From Crossaster papposus (taxonomy: Eukaryota > Echinodermata > Asteroidea > Velatida > Solasteridae), in NCBI GenBank assembly GCA_037893245.1, contig JBAIAA010000097.1:930001-994000 (forward strand): DNA of 64,000 bases, written 5' to 3'. Every line of letters begins with the position of its first letter. The stretch's first letter is position 1. This document shows positions 10,690-21,475 of this stretch, piece by piece. The position numbers and the translations under genes are program-made. The notes under the pieces were generated by a model that did not search any database, was not told the DNA's origin, and saw only the letters and a program-made list of their open reading frames with translations.

Positions 10690-11717
10690 CGCCGCGGATC
10701 TCGCGTCGCGGATCTCGCATCGCGGGTCGCGGATCTCGCATCTCGCGTCGCGGATCTCGCATCGCGGGTCGCGGATCTCGCATCGCGGGTCGCGGATCTC
10801 GCATCGCGGGTCGCGGATCTCGCATCTCGCGTCGCGGATCTCGCATCTCGCGTCGCGGATCTCGCATCGCGGGTCGCGGATCTCGCATCGCGCGTCGCGG
10901 ATCTCGCATCGCGGGTCGCAGATCTCGCATCTCGCGTCGCAGATCTCGCATCGCGGGTCGCAGATCTCGCATCGCGGGTCGCGGATCTCGCATCGCGGGT
11001 CGCGGATCTCGCATCGCGGGTCGCGGATCTCGCATCGCGGGTCGCGGATCTCGCATCTCGCATCTCGCGTCGCGGATCTCGCATCTCGCGTCGCGGATCT
11101 CGCATCTCGCGTCGCGGATCTCGCATCTCGTGTCGCGGATCTCGCATCTCGCGTCGCGGATCTCGCGTCGCGGATCTCGCGTCGCGGATCTCGCGTCGCG
11201 GATCTCGCGTCGCGGATCTCGCGTCGCGGATCTCGCGTCGCGGATCTCGCGTCGCGGATCTCGCGTCGCGGATCTCGCGTCGCGGATCTCGCGTCGCGGA
11301 TCTCGCGTCGCGGATCTCGCGTCGCGGATCTCGCGTCGCGGATCTCGCGTCGCGGATCTCGCGTCGCGGATCTCGCGTCGCGGATCTCGCGTCGCGGATC
11401 TCGCGTCGCGGATCTCGCGTCGCGGATCTCGCGTCGCGGATCTCGCGTCGCGGATCTCGCGTCGCGGATCTCGCGTCGCGGATCTCGCGTCGCGGATCTC
11501 GCGTCGCGGATCTCGCGTCGCGGATCTCGCGTCGCGGATCTCGCGTCGCGGATCTCGCGTCGCGGATCTCGCGTCGCGGATCTCGCGTCGCGGATCTCGC
11601 GTCGCGGATCTCGCGTCGCGGATCTCGCGTCGCGGATCTCGCGTCGCGGATCTCGCGTCGCGGATCTCGCGTCGCGGATCTCGCGTCGCGGATCTCGCGT
11701 CGCGGATCTCGCGTCTC
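10690..11717. repeat. 14-bp satellite, left arm
   Basis: Inner part (about 11155-11717): pure tandem copies of the 14-bp unit GCGTCGCGGATCTC, about 40 copies. Outer part (10690-11150): mostly 21-bp variants that add GCATCTC or GCATCGCGG pieces. The unit contains no stop codon in any frame, so long open frames appear in all readings; they are not genes. Confidence 0.95.
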
Positions 11718-11727
11718 GCATTTTATT

Positions 11728-13813
11728 TGCTGGGTAATGCGCATGCCCAATGACAATGTGTAATTTGAGAAGCATGGTCAGGGTGCGTTTCCTTTGCGTT
11801 TTGTTCTCGCCCATTGTAATGTATACATTAGCGCTGGACGATATCACGATAATATCGTCACGATACGATACTGAAGAAGATATCGACAGTATCGACTTTG
11901 GTTTTAAAAATATCGAAATATCGTGACCCAGACGATATTCGCAAGATATAGTCGATATTTAACAAAATGTATTAAAACTGCTTGCAAACAAACAAAAAAC
12001 TTCACTGAAATCAGAACTTAATATGTGCCGCAAAAGTTATTGTAACTTACGCCTTCCCCTGAACGTACCCTTTGTCAACAAACCCAATTGCAGCCGATGC
12101 GCCGCTCACTACTTCCTCAGTGACAAGATCGTTATCCAATCCTAAAGTCCAGTTAAAAAATTCTTCGTTGCTATTTGGTGTTGACTTTCTTTTCTAGCTT
12201 TCCGCACAGACGTTCTCTCAACACAAAGGGCTACTCAAATAATGTTGCCCTGGCCCCGCTTATCTCCAACAAAGATACATTGTATTTACTTACACTAACC
12301 CTTGCCTGGCAGATACAGAATGTATTTAAAAGGCTTTGGCTGGTGTATTCCTCGAATTTATTTATCTCTTGGCCCAACCGATGGTCATTAAATTGGGTGT
12401 GAGTACTTTAAACAAACTTTGCCTACTCATTTGCAAAATGTATTAAGATGTAAAAATAAAAAGGGGTTAAAAAACCCTGAACCTGTTTATTTACGAAACC
12501 CTAGTCGTAAAAAAAATATATTTCTAAGGTTAATTATGAAATTGTCCTTGTTTTATAGAAAAAAGGAAAAGGGTACTTAAAGACTTATTTGTCTGATTTC
12601 CCAAAACATTTCCAACCAATTTCAGGGGTAAATAATAATACGATTTATTCTTGGTTTTTCCGGTATCTTACGATTGAATTACGAGGCTAGCGAAATAAAT
12701 TCCAGGTTTATATAATAATATTTATTTCTAGTTTTATTGTTTAAAAAAGAACAAAAAAGAAAACGGGACCTCAACACTTAATATTTTGAGCTCCTCAACA
12801 TTTTTCCAACAGATTTAAATGGGAAATTTAATACGATTTATTTTCCATTTTTCTTGTATTTGACAAAAAAGATCTATTTCGTGGCCCATAAATTACAAGG
12901 CTAGCTTTTAAAAACATTTACCAAACCTACACGAGCCAAGAATAAATAAGCAAGAATAAAATCGAGGTGGTACAAAATCCCGATGGCGGACCCCAGGATA
13001 AACTGAGCCATGAATATTTGAAATACTTTAAATTAAGACCCAGAAATCAAGGCATGATTTTGAAACGGGTATTATTTGTTGTCCTGCATTGTCCCTTAAA
13101 ATGCACGAGCTGAGGTTTTATCCCAGCAAATTACTCCCGGAAGCATGTACTTCAATCTTAAAGTGAATTTCTAAACGTCCTAATAAGAAGTGGTTATTCA
13201 AATTTAATAAATAATTTGCTGGGTGTTATTTAATAAAACCATAATAGTTAATTTGTCCCTAAAAAGATGTGGAAATTGTAAGAGCTTGTTACATTTTTCA
13301 ATTTATAAGTGGTTCTGTGGTGTAGTTTTACATAATATTTAATAAACACCTTTATAGTGCACGAGGAATAAAATAAAACCACGGGAGAATTATTCGGGAG
13401 TATTTTCCAAATATATTCCAAGTTGGAGCAAGCAACCCAGACAATGATTGACAGCTGACCTACAAAATGTATTACATGAACATTGTAGCAAGTAGACCAA
13501 CATGTGGCCGACCATTTCAATAGCTGGGAAAGTGGCCCATGTTGCTTTGAGTGCCGACAGTACCCGACCAGGCGGAATTCACAAAGTAAAAAAGGTATTA
13601 CATTATTGTCAGATAAGCATCCAACTGATCAGTCATTGACCAATAGGATTTGGCAGTTAGGTTTTGTTGAACCAGCGCCACAACCTTTCTTCCAAGGAGC
13701 GCCCAGTTCGTTGCCCTCTATGAAAATTGGCCAATCAGAATAATCTATTTTTGCGCAATAAAACCGCAAGTGCCCCCTCCGACTTGAACGGCGGCTGGAT
13801 TTTAGTGGAAGAC
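11728..13813. other. Interior of the satellite element, no gene seen
   Basis: AT-rich unassigned sequence. The segment 11835-11960 is dense in CGATA/TATCG words, resembling subterminal regions of hAT-type elements. Open frames at 12175-12402, 13248-13520 and 13504-13743 show no recognisable motif. Confidence 0.5.
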
Positions 13814-13983
13814 TGTAGTAACCTGAAGTACCAGTTATTTGTAATAGCGCCCTCTTGTGACCTTCAGGTCTGTGACATGTCAGTGTAACAAGATGGCTCC
13901 CACCATGTCAGAAGTAAGAGAATAAACCACTACTTGTATTCCCCAAAACCAAGTTGTATATCAGTTATTCCGTAGTTATAACA
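13814..13983 (+). repeat. 5' LTR, 170 bp
   Basis: Starts TGTAGTAACC and ends TTATAACA. It contains AATAAA at 13921-13926, a likely polyadenylation signal. It also has a CTCF-like word on the minus strand, CACAAGAGGGCGCTAT, near 13845-13860. Confidence 0.93.
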
Positions 13984-13985
13984 AT

Positions 13986-13996
13986 TGGCGACGAGG
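13986..13996 (+). other. Primer-binding site
   Basis: TGGCGACGAGG begins 2 nt after the LTR. It matches the CCA end plus acceptor stem expected for a tRNA-Ser whose 5' end is GACGAGG. The tRNA identity is an inference. Confidence 0.6.
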
Positions 13997-14000
13997 TAAA

Positions 14001-17000
14001 ATGAATACCTTCGGAAGTGTCGGCGAATTTAAGGCCGAGAGGGAAACGTGGCCGCTGTACGTGGAGCGCCTAAAACAGTTTTTTGAGGCGAATGATGTAG
14101 ACGCACAGGGTAAGCAGAGAGCCATATTGTTGAGCGTGTGTGGTGCCGAGACGTACACACTGATCTCGAGCCTTGTTGCACCAGATAAACCAGGCGATAA
14201 GACTTTTGAAGAACTAGTTTCGCTCGCCAAGAGTCATTTCAGCCCCAAACCATCAGTGATTGTGGAGAGGTATAAATTTAACTCGCAAGTTAGACACCAG
14301 GGACAGTCAGTAGTGGAGTTCATTGCAGAGCTACGTCGCCTCGCACAATACTGTGACTATGGGGAAACACTAAACGAGATGTTGAGGGATCGGTTAGTGT
14401 GTGGCATCAATGATGAGCGTGTTCAGCGGAGGCTTTTGTCAGAGTCTTCACTCACATTCCAGAGGGCCTTAGCAGTGGCTCAAGCAATGGAATTGGCCGA
14501 AAAGAACGCCAAGGACATTCAAAAGCACAGTGACACAACTTCAGTCAGCAGCTCACTACAGCAGGCACACAAAGTGAACAGTGCAAGGCCCAAATTCAAG
14601 CGCCAATCAAAACCACAGCCACACGCACAAGCGCAGGGAAATACCAGCAAGTGCTATCGCTGCGGACGAACGGATCATGCATCCCAGAATTGCCGAGCTC
14701 GCTCTTATAACTGTCACACCTGTGGAAAACAAGGACACTTGGCCAAAATGTGCCGGAGTGGCAAACCGACACAAACTCAGACCAAGTCGAAACACAACAC
14801 GTACAACATTGAGGGAAATGTTGATGATGAGAAGAGAGAACCAGCAGCAAGTAACTATACAATGTACAAGACTTCCTCGCAAACGAAGGAACCACCGTTG
14901 GTCGTTAATTTAACGATTAACGAGTTAGAAGTGTTAATGGAAGTCGATACCGGTGCGTCAGTGTCGATTATCAGCGAAAACACCTACGAGTCAGTATTCG
15001 CGAACAACAAACCGCTGCTTCGTAAAACGTCAGATGTAGAACTACGTACATACACTGGACAGAAAATACCGGTTGTCGGTAGTTGTACAGTTGCAGTTAA
15101 GCACAACAAGCAAGAAGTTCAACTCCCTCTTCTTGTTGTTTCGGGTCAAGGTCCAAACCTCCTGGGACGCGATTGGTTACGCCACCTACGGTTAGAGTGG
15201 CACACAATTCGACAGGTTCGACACTCATCATCTGCATTAGACATCACAGAGCGTTACAGTGAGTTATTTCGCGATGAGTTGGGAGAACTCAAGGGCCAGA
15301 CAGTGCACATCAACATGAAAGCGGATGCGAAGCCCAGGTTCTGCAAAGCAAGAACTGTTCCATTCGCAATGAAGCAACAAGTCGAAGATGAGCTTGACCG
15401 ACTTCAAAAAGATGGGGTCATTGAGCCGGTAACCTTCTCACAATGGGCAGCACCCATTGTACCTGTCTTAAAGGAGTCGGGTAAAATCCGAATCTGCGGT
15501 GACTATAAAGCTACTGTCAATCAGTCTGCTAATGCTAATACATACCCACTGCCTCGTGTGGAGGAACTGTTTGCTGAAATGTCAGGTGGCAAAACATTCA
15601 GTAAACTGGATCTCAGCCATGCCTACCTGCAACTCGTGCTGGATGAGGAATCGCGTGAACTGGTAACAATAAACACACATCGAGGGCTGTTTCAGTATAC
15701 GCGCATGCCCTTTGGTGTATCAGCAGCACCTGCAATCTTTCAACGAACAATTGAAAGTTTGTTGGCAGATATTCCCCAAGCCGTCGCTTTCCTTGATGAT
15801 GTGCTAGTAACAGGGCACACGGAAGCAGAGCACATCGCAAACCTCGAGAAAGTACTAGACCGACTCCAAAGCGCCGGACTCCGCCTCAGGCAGGAGAAAT
15901 GTGTGTTCTTTGCCCCCGAGGTGGTGTACCTTGGTCATCGCATCAATGCTGCAGGCTTGCACCCCACACTGGATAAGGTGCAGGCTGTGAAGGATGCACC
16001 AGTGCCCCGGAACGTCACAGAGTTAAAGTCGTATCTGGGCCTCCTGAACTACTACGGACGGTTCTTGCCGAACTTGTCGTCAGTTCTAGCGCCTCTGCAT
16101 TGCCTGCTCAGGAAAAACACACATTGGGCATGGAAACCAGAACATGAGAAGTCCTTTCGCACATCCAAAGAACTGTTAATGTCTGTAAAAGTACTTGTGC
16201 ACTATGATCCAGCGAAGGAATTAGTGTTGGCCTGCGACGCCAGCCCATATGGTGTGGGCGCAGTGCTAACTCACCGGATGCCGGATGGCTCAGAGCACCC
16301 AGTCGCATACGCGTCGCGATCGCTATCACCACCAGAGCGTAATTATTCGCAGTTGGACAAAGAAGGACTTGCCATGGTCTTCGGAGTGAAAAAGTTTCAC
16401 CAGTATGTGTATGGACGAAAATTTGAGATGTCTACTGATCACAAGCCATTGCTTGGGTTGTTCAGTGAGGAGCGAGCGATACCCCCCATGGCATCTTCCA
16501 GGATTCAGCGTTGGGCTCTCACACTCGCTGCGTATGACTATCACTTGGTCTACAAACCTGGACACCTGAATGGCAATGCTGATGCCCTCAGCAGGTTGCC
16601 ACTGCCCAACACGCTAGTCCATACACCCATTCCAGCTGACTATGTTATGGTCATGGATCACCTGGAATCAACACCTGTCAGTCCAGAAAAAGTCCGCCTC
16701 TGGACAGGGCGGGATCCAGTCATGTCTCAAGTGCGATCCTTCCTCATGAACGGTTGGCCACAGAACACTGACGATAAAGCTCTCAAGCCGTACCTTTGTC
16801 GTCAACACGAGTTGAGTGTACACGATGGTTGTATCATGTGGGGGTCCCGAGTAGTTATCCCTCCACAAGGCCGACAACAAGTCATCGAGGATCTACATGA
16901 ATCGCACCCTGGCATATCGCGAATGAAATCGCTGGGTCGCAGCTTCGTATGGTGGCCCAGTATGGACAAGGAACTTGAGGACAAAGTAAAGCAGTGTACT

Positions 17001-18014
17001 GCTTGTCAGCACTCGCGAAAAGCACCGCCAGTTGCACCACTTCACCCATGGGAATGGCCCCGTCGGTCATGGTCACGACTGCACTTAGACTATGCCGGTC
17101 CATTTATGGGACGAATGTTTCTCATAATCGTGGACGCACATAGCAAATGGCTGGATGTCCATGCTATGCACAGTGCAACAACACAGGCTACAGTGGAGAA
17201 ACTGCGTCAAACTTTCGCGACTCATGGGCTGCCAGAAATCATTGTCACTGATAATGGTAGCAATTTCACCAGTGCAGAGTTCGCCAAGTTCCTGAGGTTG
17301 AATGGCATCAAACATGTAAGGTCAGCACCATTCCACCCCTCATCCAACGGTTTGGCTGAAAGAGCGGTTCAAACATTCAAAGCGGGAATGAAGCGCATGG
17401 ATGGAGGTACTGTAGAAACAAAGTTGTCACGATTTTTGATGACATATCGCATCACACCCCATGCCACGACAGGATTATCTCCAGCGCAAATCTTGATGAA
17501 TCGCCAACCACGCACGAGACTGGATTTAGTTCGCCCAGATATCCAGCGTCGCGTAACCAACAAGCAGTTTTCACAGAAAGAGAACCACGACAAATGCGCC
17601 AAACCTCGCTCATTCAATGTCAACGACACTGTGTACGCGCACAACTTCGCTCATGGTCCGCGATGGATTGCAGGTCGTATCACAGCTGTAACTGGTTATC
17701 GCATGTACACAGTTCAACTTCAGGATGGTCGTGTATGGATACGTCACATTGACCACATTCGCTACCGCCATGTCTCCTCGCGATCCATCATCGATCCGGT
17801 GGTCCCCACTGCATCACTAGAGAAGGAGGAGATGGTTGGTGAACAACCAGCAGTGCAGGTTGATCATGAATCAGCACCTGTACCAACAGGGGAAGAACAA
17901 ACTCCAAAAACCGCCGAGCAATCTAGCTCACAGAACAATAAACCAGAAACTGAACTGCGAAGATCTACGCGCACTCACAACAAACCAGATCGCTATGGTT
18001 TCCCAGACATGTAA
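14001..18014 (+). CDS. Gag-Pol polyprotein of Ty3/Gypsy element
   Basis: A single 1337-residue frame from the first ATG after the primer site. The gag/capsid region comes first. Two CCHC knuckles follow: CYRCGRTDHASQNC (218-231) and CHTCGKQGHLAKMC (238-251). The aspartic protease has DTGA at 316-319. RT has YPLPRVEELF and FLDD at 597-600, with Leu where Tyr or Val is usual; both catalytic Asp are present. RNase H starts with Asp 746 (CDAS) and has TDHKPL near 812. Integrase has an HHCC finger (His 966 to about Cys 1002) and the DDE triad Asp 1030, Asp 1084, Glu 1120, spaced D-53-D-35-E. No stop, frameshift or missing catalytic residue was seen, so it may be active. The C-terminal tail (about 1260-1337) is acidic and Gln/Ser-rich. 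The protein makes cDNA in cytoplasmic particles and integrates it in the nucleus. There is no env gene. Shorter frames inside it are shadows. Confidence 0.96.
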   Translation: MNTFGSVGEFKAERETWPLYVERLKQFFEANDVDAQGKQRAILLSVCGAETYTLISSLVAPDKPGDKTFEELVSLAKSHFSPKPSVIVERYKFNSQVRHQGQSVVEFIAELRRLAQYCDYGETLNEMLRDRLVCGINDERVQRRLLSESSLTFQRALAVAQAMELAEKNAKDIQKHSDTTSVSSSLQQAHKVNSARPKFKRQSKPQPHAQAQGNTSKCYRCGRTDHASQNCRARSYNCHTCGKQGHLAKMCRSGKPTQTQTKSKHNTYNIEGNVDDEKREPAASNYTMYKTSSQTKEPPLVVNLTINELEVLMEVDTGASVSIISENTYESVFANNKPLLRKTSDVELRTYTGQKIPVVGSCTVAVKHNKQEVQLPLLVVSGQGPNLLGRDWLRHLRLEWHTIRQVRHSSSALDITERYSELFRDELGELKGQTVHINMKADAKPRFCKARTVPFAMKQQVEDELDRLQKDGVIEPVTFSQWAAPIVPVLKESGKIRICGDYKATVNQSANANTYPLPRVEELFAEMSGGKTFSKLDLSHAYLQLVLDEESRELVTINTHRGLFQYTRMPFGVSAAPAIFQRTIESLLADIPQAVAFLDDVLVTGHTEAEHIANLEKVLDRLQSAGLRLRQEKCVFFAPEVVYLGHRINAAGLHPTLDKVQAVKDAPVPRNVTELKSYLGLLNYYGRFLPNLSSVLAPLHCLLRKNTHWAWKPEHEKSFRTSKELLMSVKVLVHYDPAKELVLACDASPYGVGAVLTHRMPDGSEHPVAYASRSLSPPERNYSQLDKEGLAMVFGVKKFHQYVYGRKFEMSTDHKPLLGLFSEERAIPPMASSRIQRWALTLAAYDYHLVYKPGHLNGNADALSRLPLPNTLVHTPIPADYVMVMDHLESTPVSPEKVRLWTGRDPVMSQVRSFLMNGWPQNTDDKALKPYLCRQHELSVHDGCIMWGSRVVIPPQGRQQVIEDLHESHPGISRMKSLGRSFVWWPSMDKELEDKVKQCTACQHSRKAPPVAPLHPWEWPRRSWSRLHLDYAGPFMGRMFLIIVDAHSKWLDVHAMHSATTQATVEKLRQTFATHGLPEIIVTDNGSNFTSAEFAKFLRLNGIKHVRSAPFHPSSNGLAERAVQTFKAGMKRMDGGTVETKLSRFLMTYRITPHATTGLSPAQILMNRQPRTRLDLVRPDIQRRVTNKQFSQKENHDKCAKPRSFNVNDTVYAHNFAHGPRWIAGRITAVTGYRMYTVQLQDGRVWIRHIDHIRYRHVSSRSIIDPVVPTASLEKEEMVGEQPAVQVDHESAPVPTGEEQTPKTAEQSSSQNNKPETELRRSTRTHNKPDRYGFPDM

Positions 18015-18304
18015 CTGTTAGGACATGTGCTTATTGATGGTTGTTAACTTGAAAGCATGTTTCATGTTTTATGTATCCAGGCAGAAATACCTGGTGATCA
18101 TTGCATTTACAAATACTCAAACTCAGACATTGAACAGTAGGCAACTCTTGGACTATCATAGTATCAGGTTTATTTCTCAGTCAAAATAAACAACATAAGT
18201 TAGTTAAAAGCAAACCTATCTCTCGTCAAGTTCTCAGAGTATCATGAGATTCTTCACAGTAAATGTTTTCCATGTTAAGGTTTTAGAGTTCTTATGTGTT
18301 ATCT

Positions 18305-18318
18305 TAAAGGGGAGGAAT
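18305..18318 (+). other. Polypurine tract
   Basis: AAAGGGGAGGAAT lies immediately upstream of the 3' LTR. The 300 bp between the stop codon and this tract hold no other frame. Confidence 0.8.
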
Positions 18319-18488
18319 TGTAGTAACCTGAAGTACCAGTTATTTGTAATAGCGCCCTCTTGTGACCTTCAGGTCTGTGACATGTCAGTGTAACAAGATG
18401 GCTCCCACCATGTCAGAAGTAAGAGAATAAACCACTACTTGTATTCCCCAAAACCAAGTTGTATATCAGTTATTCCGTAGTTATAACA
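18319..18488 (+). repeat. 3' LTR, 170 bp
   Basis: Matches 13814-13983 without a visible difference over all 170 bases, which indicates very recent insertion. It is followed directly by the AAGAC duplication. Confidence 0.93.
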
Positions 18489-18636
18489 AAGACGACGAAG
18501 CATTTTCACCGTCGCGTCTATTTTCAGCAACCATTCTGTTTATATAGTTTTCTTTTATAGTCCTTCAGGAATCGCCACGATTCACACATGTCGTGTGACC
18601 GCGTTTAATTAACAGCTCGTTTGAGTTATTTTAACC

Positions 18637-19518
18637 GAGATCCGCGACGCGAGATCCGCGACGCGAGATCCGCGACGCGAGATCCGCGACGCGAGATCCG
18701 CGACGCGAGATCCGCGACGCGAGATCCGCGACGCGAGATCCGCGACGCGAGATCCGCGACGCGAGATCCGCGACGCGAGATCCGCGACGCGAGATCCGCG
18801 ACGCGAGATCCGCGACGCGAGATCCGCGACGCGAGATCCGCGACGCGAGATCCGCGACGCGAGATCCGCGACGCGAGATCCGCGACGCGAGATCCGCGAC
18901 GCGAGATCCGCGACGCGAGATCCGCGACGCGAGATCCGCGACGCGAGATCCGCGACGCGAGATCCGCGACGCGAGATCCGCGACGCGAGATCCGCGACGC
19001 GAGATCCGCGACGCGAGATCCGCGACGCGAGATCCGCGACGCGAGATCCGCGACGCGAGATCCGCGACGCGAGATCCGCGACGCGAGATCCGCGACGCGA
19101 GATCCGCGACGCGAGATCCGCGACGCGAGATCCGCGACGCGAGATCCGCGACGCGAGATCCGCGACGCGAGATCCGCGACGCGAGATCCGCGACGCGAGA
19201 TCCGCGACGCGAGATCCGCGACGCGAGATCCGCGACGCGAGATCCGCGACGCGAGATCCGCGACGCGAGATCCGCGACGCGAGATCCGCGACGCGAGATC
19301 CGCGACGCGAGATCCGCGACGCGAGATCCGCGACGCGAGATCCGCGACGCGAGATCCGCGACGCGAGATCCGCGACGCGAGATCCGCGACGCGAGATCCG
19401 CGACGCGAGATCCGCGACGCGAGATGCGAGATCCGCGACCCGCGATGCGAGATCCGCGACCCGCGATGCGAGATCCGCGACCCGCGATGCGAGATCCGCG
19501 ACGCGAGATCCGCGGCGC
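18637..19518. repeat. 14-bp satellite, right arm
   Basis: The inner part (18637-19423) is pure tandem GAGATCCGCGACGC, about 56 copies, the complement of the left arm. Only the outer 80 bp or so contain the longer variant units. Open frames on both strands are artefacts of a stop-free repeat unit. Confidence 0.95.
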
Positions 19519-19565
19519 GAGGTGGCAGATATAGAACTCCATAAAAATCTGGAAATTGTTCAGCT

Positions 19566-20828
19566 TCATGTTAGCACCAGGGACATAAATATCATCATAG
19601 TTTGGTCCATAGCTGAATTCAGATCCACTAATGCCACTGATTTAGATGGGGTTTCTACTCTAGTATGGTAAAGCTTAAGCATGTTTATATGACAAAGTCG
19701 TCTTTTCTTACGTCTATCCGGGCACAGTACAAGGTAATCCAACTCGTTAACTTTACGTTCAATTACGCAAGGCCCACGATAGCGAGCTTGTAATGGTTGA
19801 CCTACTATTGGTAGCAAAACTAGAACCTGATCACCTGGTTCAAAACTACGAAGTTTGCATTTACGGTCATACCAAGTTTTCATCTCAGTTTGAACTCCTC
19901 TAAGCTTGCTCTGTGCAAACTCACACGTGCTTTTTATACGTTCTTTAAGTTTAATAACGTAGCTCAAAACACTATCAGTCGTCTGATCCTCGTCTAGCCA
20001 CTTTTCTTTCAAAAGAGTCAAAGGACCTCTTACTTTACGACCAATCACTAATTCAAAAGGACTGAAGCCCATTGATTCATTGCGTACATCCCTAATAGCA
20101 AACAGAAGCAGTGAAAGTCCCTCATTCCAATCTCTATCGTGCTCTATACAATAGGCTTTAATCATGGTTTTCAAAGTTTGGTGAAAACGTTCCAAAGCTC
20201 CTTGGCTTTCAGGACGATAAGCACTGGATGTAACTACATTAATGCCCAAGGTCTTGAGCTGATCACGAAACAATTTCGAGGTGAAATTTGTGCCTTGGTC
20301 ACTTTGAACAGTTTTCGGGAGGCCAAAACGAGTAAAGAACAAAATGAGTGCTTCACTGATCGGCTTAGCTTTTATGGAGCGCAAGGAAATGGCTTCAGCA
20401 TACCTAGTACTGGAACACATGATTGTAAGTATGTACTGATGTCCAGACCTAGTTTTTGGTAACAGTCCAACACAATCAACTATGACCTTACTGAAGGGTT
20501 CATCCATCACTGGTATGGGTTTCAATGGTGCTTTAGGAGGATCCTGATTGGGTTTTCCTACAACCTGACAAATGTGGCAAGTTCTACAATAATCGCTCAC
20601 AGATTTTCTAAGGTATGGCCAGTGGAAATGCTGTTGAATACGATCACATGTTTTAGTTACACCTAAATGACCAGCCATAGGTGGATCATGTGCTAGACTT
20701 ATAATATGCGTCTGATAAGGTTTAGGAACAACCACTTGATGGACCACCTCCCAGTCTTCGGCAGGAGCGTATGGTGGTCTCCACTTTCGTATCAAAAGAC
20801 CATTCTTATAGTAATAGCATACGGGCAC
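19566..20828 (-). pseudogene. Gmr1-like pol: integrase
   Basis: A 420-residue open frame. The HHCC zinc finger has His 47, His 54, Cys 84 and Cys 87. The catalytic core has Asp 118 (VIVDCVG), Asp 177 (SDQGTNF) and Glu 213 (GALERF), with D-58-D-35-E spacing. The C-terminal region has a GPCVIERK-type chromodomain-like or GPY/F-like block near residues 355-365. The frame shifts near 19620; the neighbouring frame then continues as the integrase-RT linker to 19551, where the 8.9 kb element is inserted. In most Ty3/Gypsy elements integrase follows RNase H. Here it precedes RT, as in Gmr1-like elements. The catalytic residues are intact, but the pol gene as a whole is broken. Confidence 0.88.
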
Positions 20829-21245
20829 TTTTGAAGCTTCGGTAACGTTCTGAGCCGTTTTGGCAATAGTAACTATAGAGTCGGATCTTTAATTTGTTCA
20901 GCTATCAGTTTCTCTCTACTACCCACAATATCACTAATGACATCAAACTGAACATTAACGGGATTATCCTCAGGAGGCTTACAACTAACCTCTCTAGAGA
21001 GAAGGCAATCCAGCCATAAAAGTATCAGCTAAATCAACATCAGTTGTTACCCTAGTACTAAGGTTATTGCTAGATTCCTTATCTCTTCTCGTCATTGAAC
21101 GAGTGCTAACGCACGAAGGAAAAATACCCGGATAATCCTTCTCAAGCTACTTACAGTAGCATCCATTACTGGTTCTACAACTACCCTATGACCAGCAATA
21201 TCATTGCCTAAGAGCAAGGCGATGCCCTCTAAACCCTTTGGCAAA
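20829..21245 (-). pseudogene. Protease-integrase spacer of Gmr1-like pol, decayed
   Basis: Lies between the recognisable protease and integrase frames on the minus strand. Several short open stretches are separated by frameshifts and stops, and no domain could be assigned. Confidence 0.5.
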
Positions 21246-21475
21246 CTAGGGGTTACCCACCCCTACAGTTATAGGTCCAGAAGCTAACTCCGAGTTTAAA
21301 TAGACATGATGGAGAGGAACATCAATACAATTATTGCCAATACCAGTTACAAGTACATTAGCACCTGAATAGGAACTACCACTTAAAGGAACTTTGCCTT
21401 TAAGCAACAATGACTGCGATGCCCCAGTGTCCCTTAACATAACTACTGGATATTTTGGCGACTCGGCTTCACTCT
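21246..21475 (-). pseudogene. Gmr1-like protease
   Basis: The minus-strand frame contains PVVMLRDTGASQSLLL, the aspartic protease active site with Asp-Thr-Gly-Ala, followed by GIGNNCIDVPLH, a flap-like segment. The first 16 or so residues of the 92-residue open frame (21524-21476) are not protease; they are read from an inverted copy of the gag/protease junction. The protease frame stops at about 21246 soon after GPITVGVGNP. It is broken, but its active-site residues are kept. It lies between gag and integrase. Confidence 0.75.

Larger units (their letters stand above)
13814..18488 (+). mobile_element. Young intact Ty3/Gypsy retrotransposon (Mag-like candidate)
   Basis: Complete 4675-bp element with two 170-bp LTRs that look identical by eye and a perfect 5-bp target duplication AAGAC (13809-13813 and 18489-18493). 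It has a primer site, one uninterrupted gag-pol frame, a polypurine tract and no env. Very short LTRs, a single gag-pol frame and two CCHC knuckles are compatible with the Mag lineage, but the lineage was not tested. It inserted into the 8.9 kb satellite element and is one of the youngest insertions in the window. Confidence 0.92.
10665..19542. mobile_element. 8.9 kb non-autonomous element with satellite terminal inverted repeats
   Basis: The left end starts ATGGAGTTCTATATCTGCCA and the right end is its exact complement, ending at 19542. Both then run into arrays of a 14-bp GC-rich unit in inverted orientation. The candidate target duplication is AAAATCT (10658-10664 and 19544-19550). The element lies between integrase and RT of the Gmr1-like retrotransposon. 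Its interior (11728-13813 and 18494-18636) has no recognisable transposase. A younger Ty3/Gypsy element (13814-18488) is inserted within it. Without that insertion the element would be about 4.2 kb. Superfamily is unknown; a 7-9 bp duplication would be compatible with Mutator, hAT or P-like transposases. Confidence 0.7.

Noticed and set aside
10643..11847. Five overlapping long open frames of 127-394 residues on both strands
   Set aside because: They lie over a 14-bp satellite whose unit contains no stop codon in any frame; the encoded SRISHRG/RDARSAT repeats are artefacts.
13814..18488. Envelope gene of a retrovirus-like element
   Set aside because: Only about 300 bp of non-coding sequence lie between the pol stop and the polypurine tract.
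18637..19518. Possible CRISPR-like array
   Set aside because: Contiguous tandem repeats with no spacers, in a eukaryotic transposon context.
18621..19569. Open frames of 307 and 312 residues
   Set aside because: Same 14-bp satellite in the other arm.
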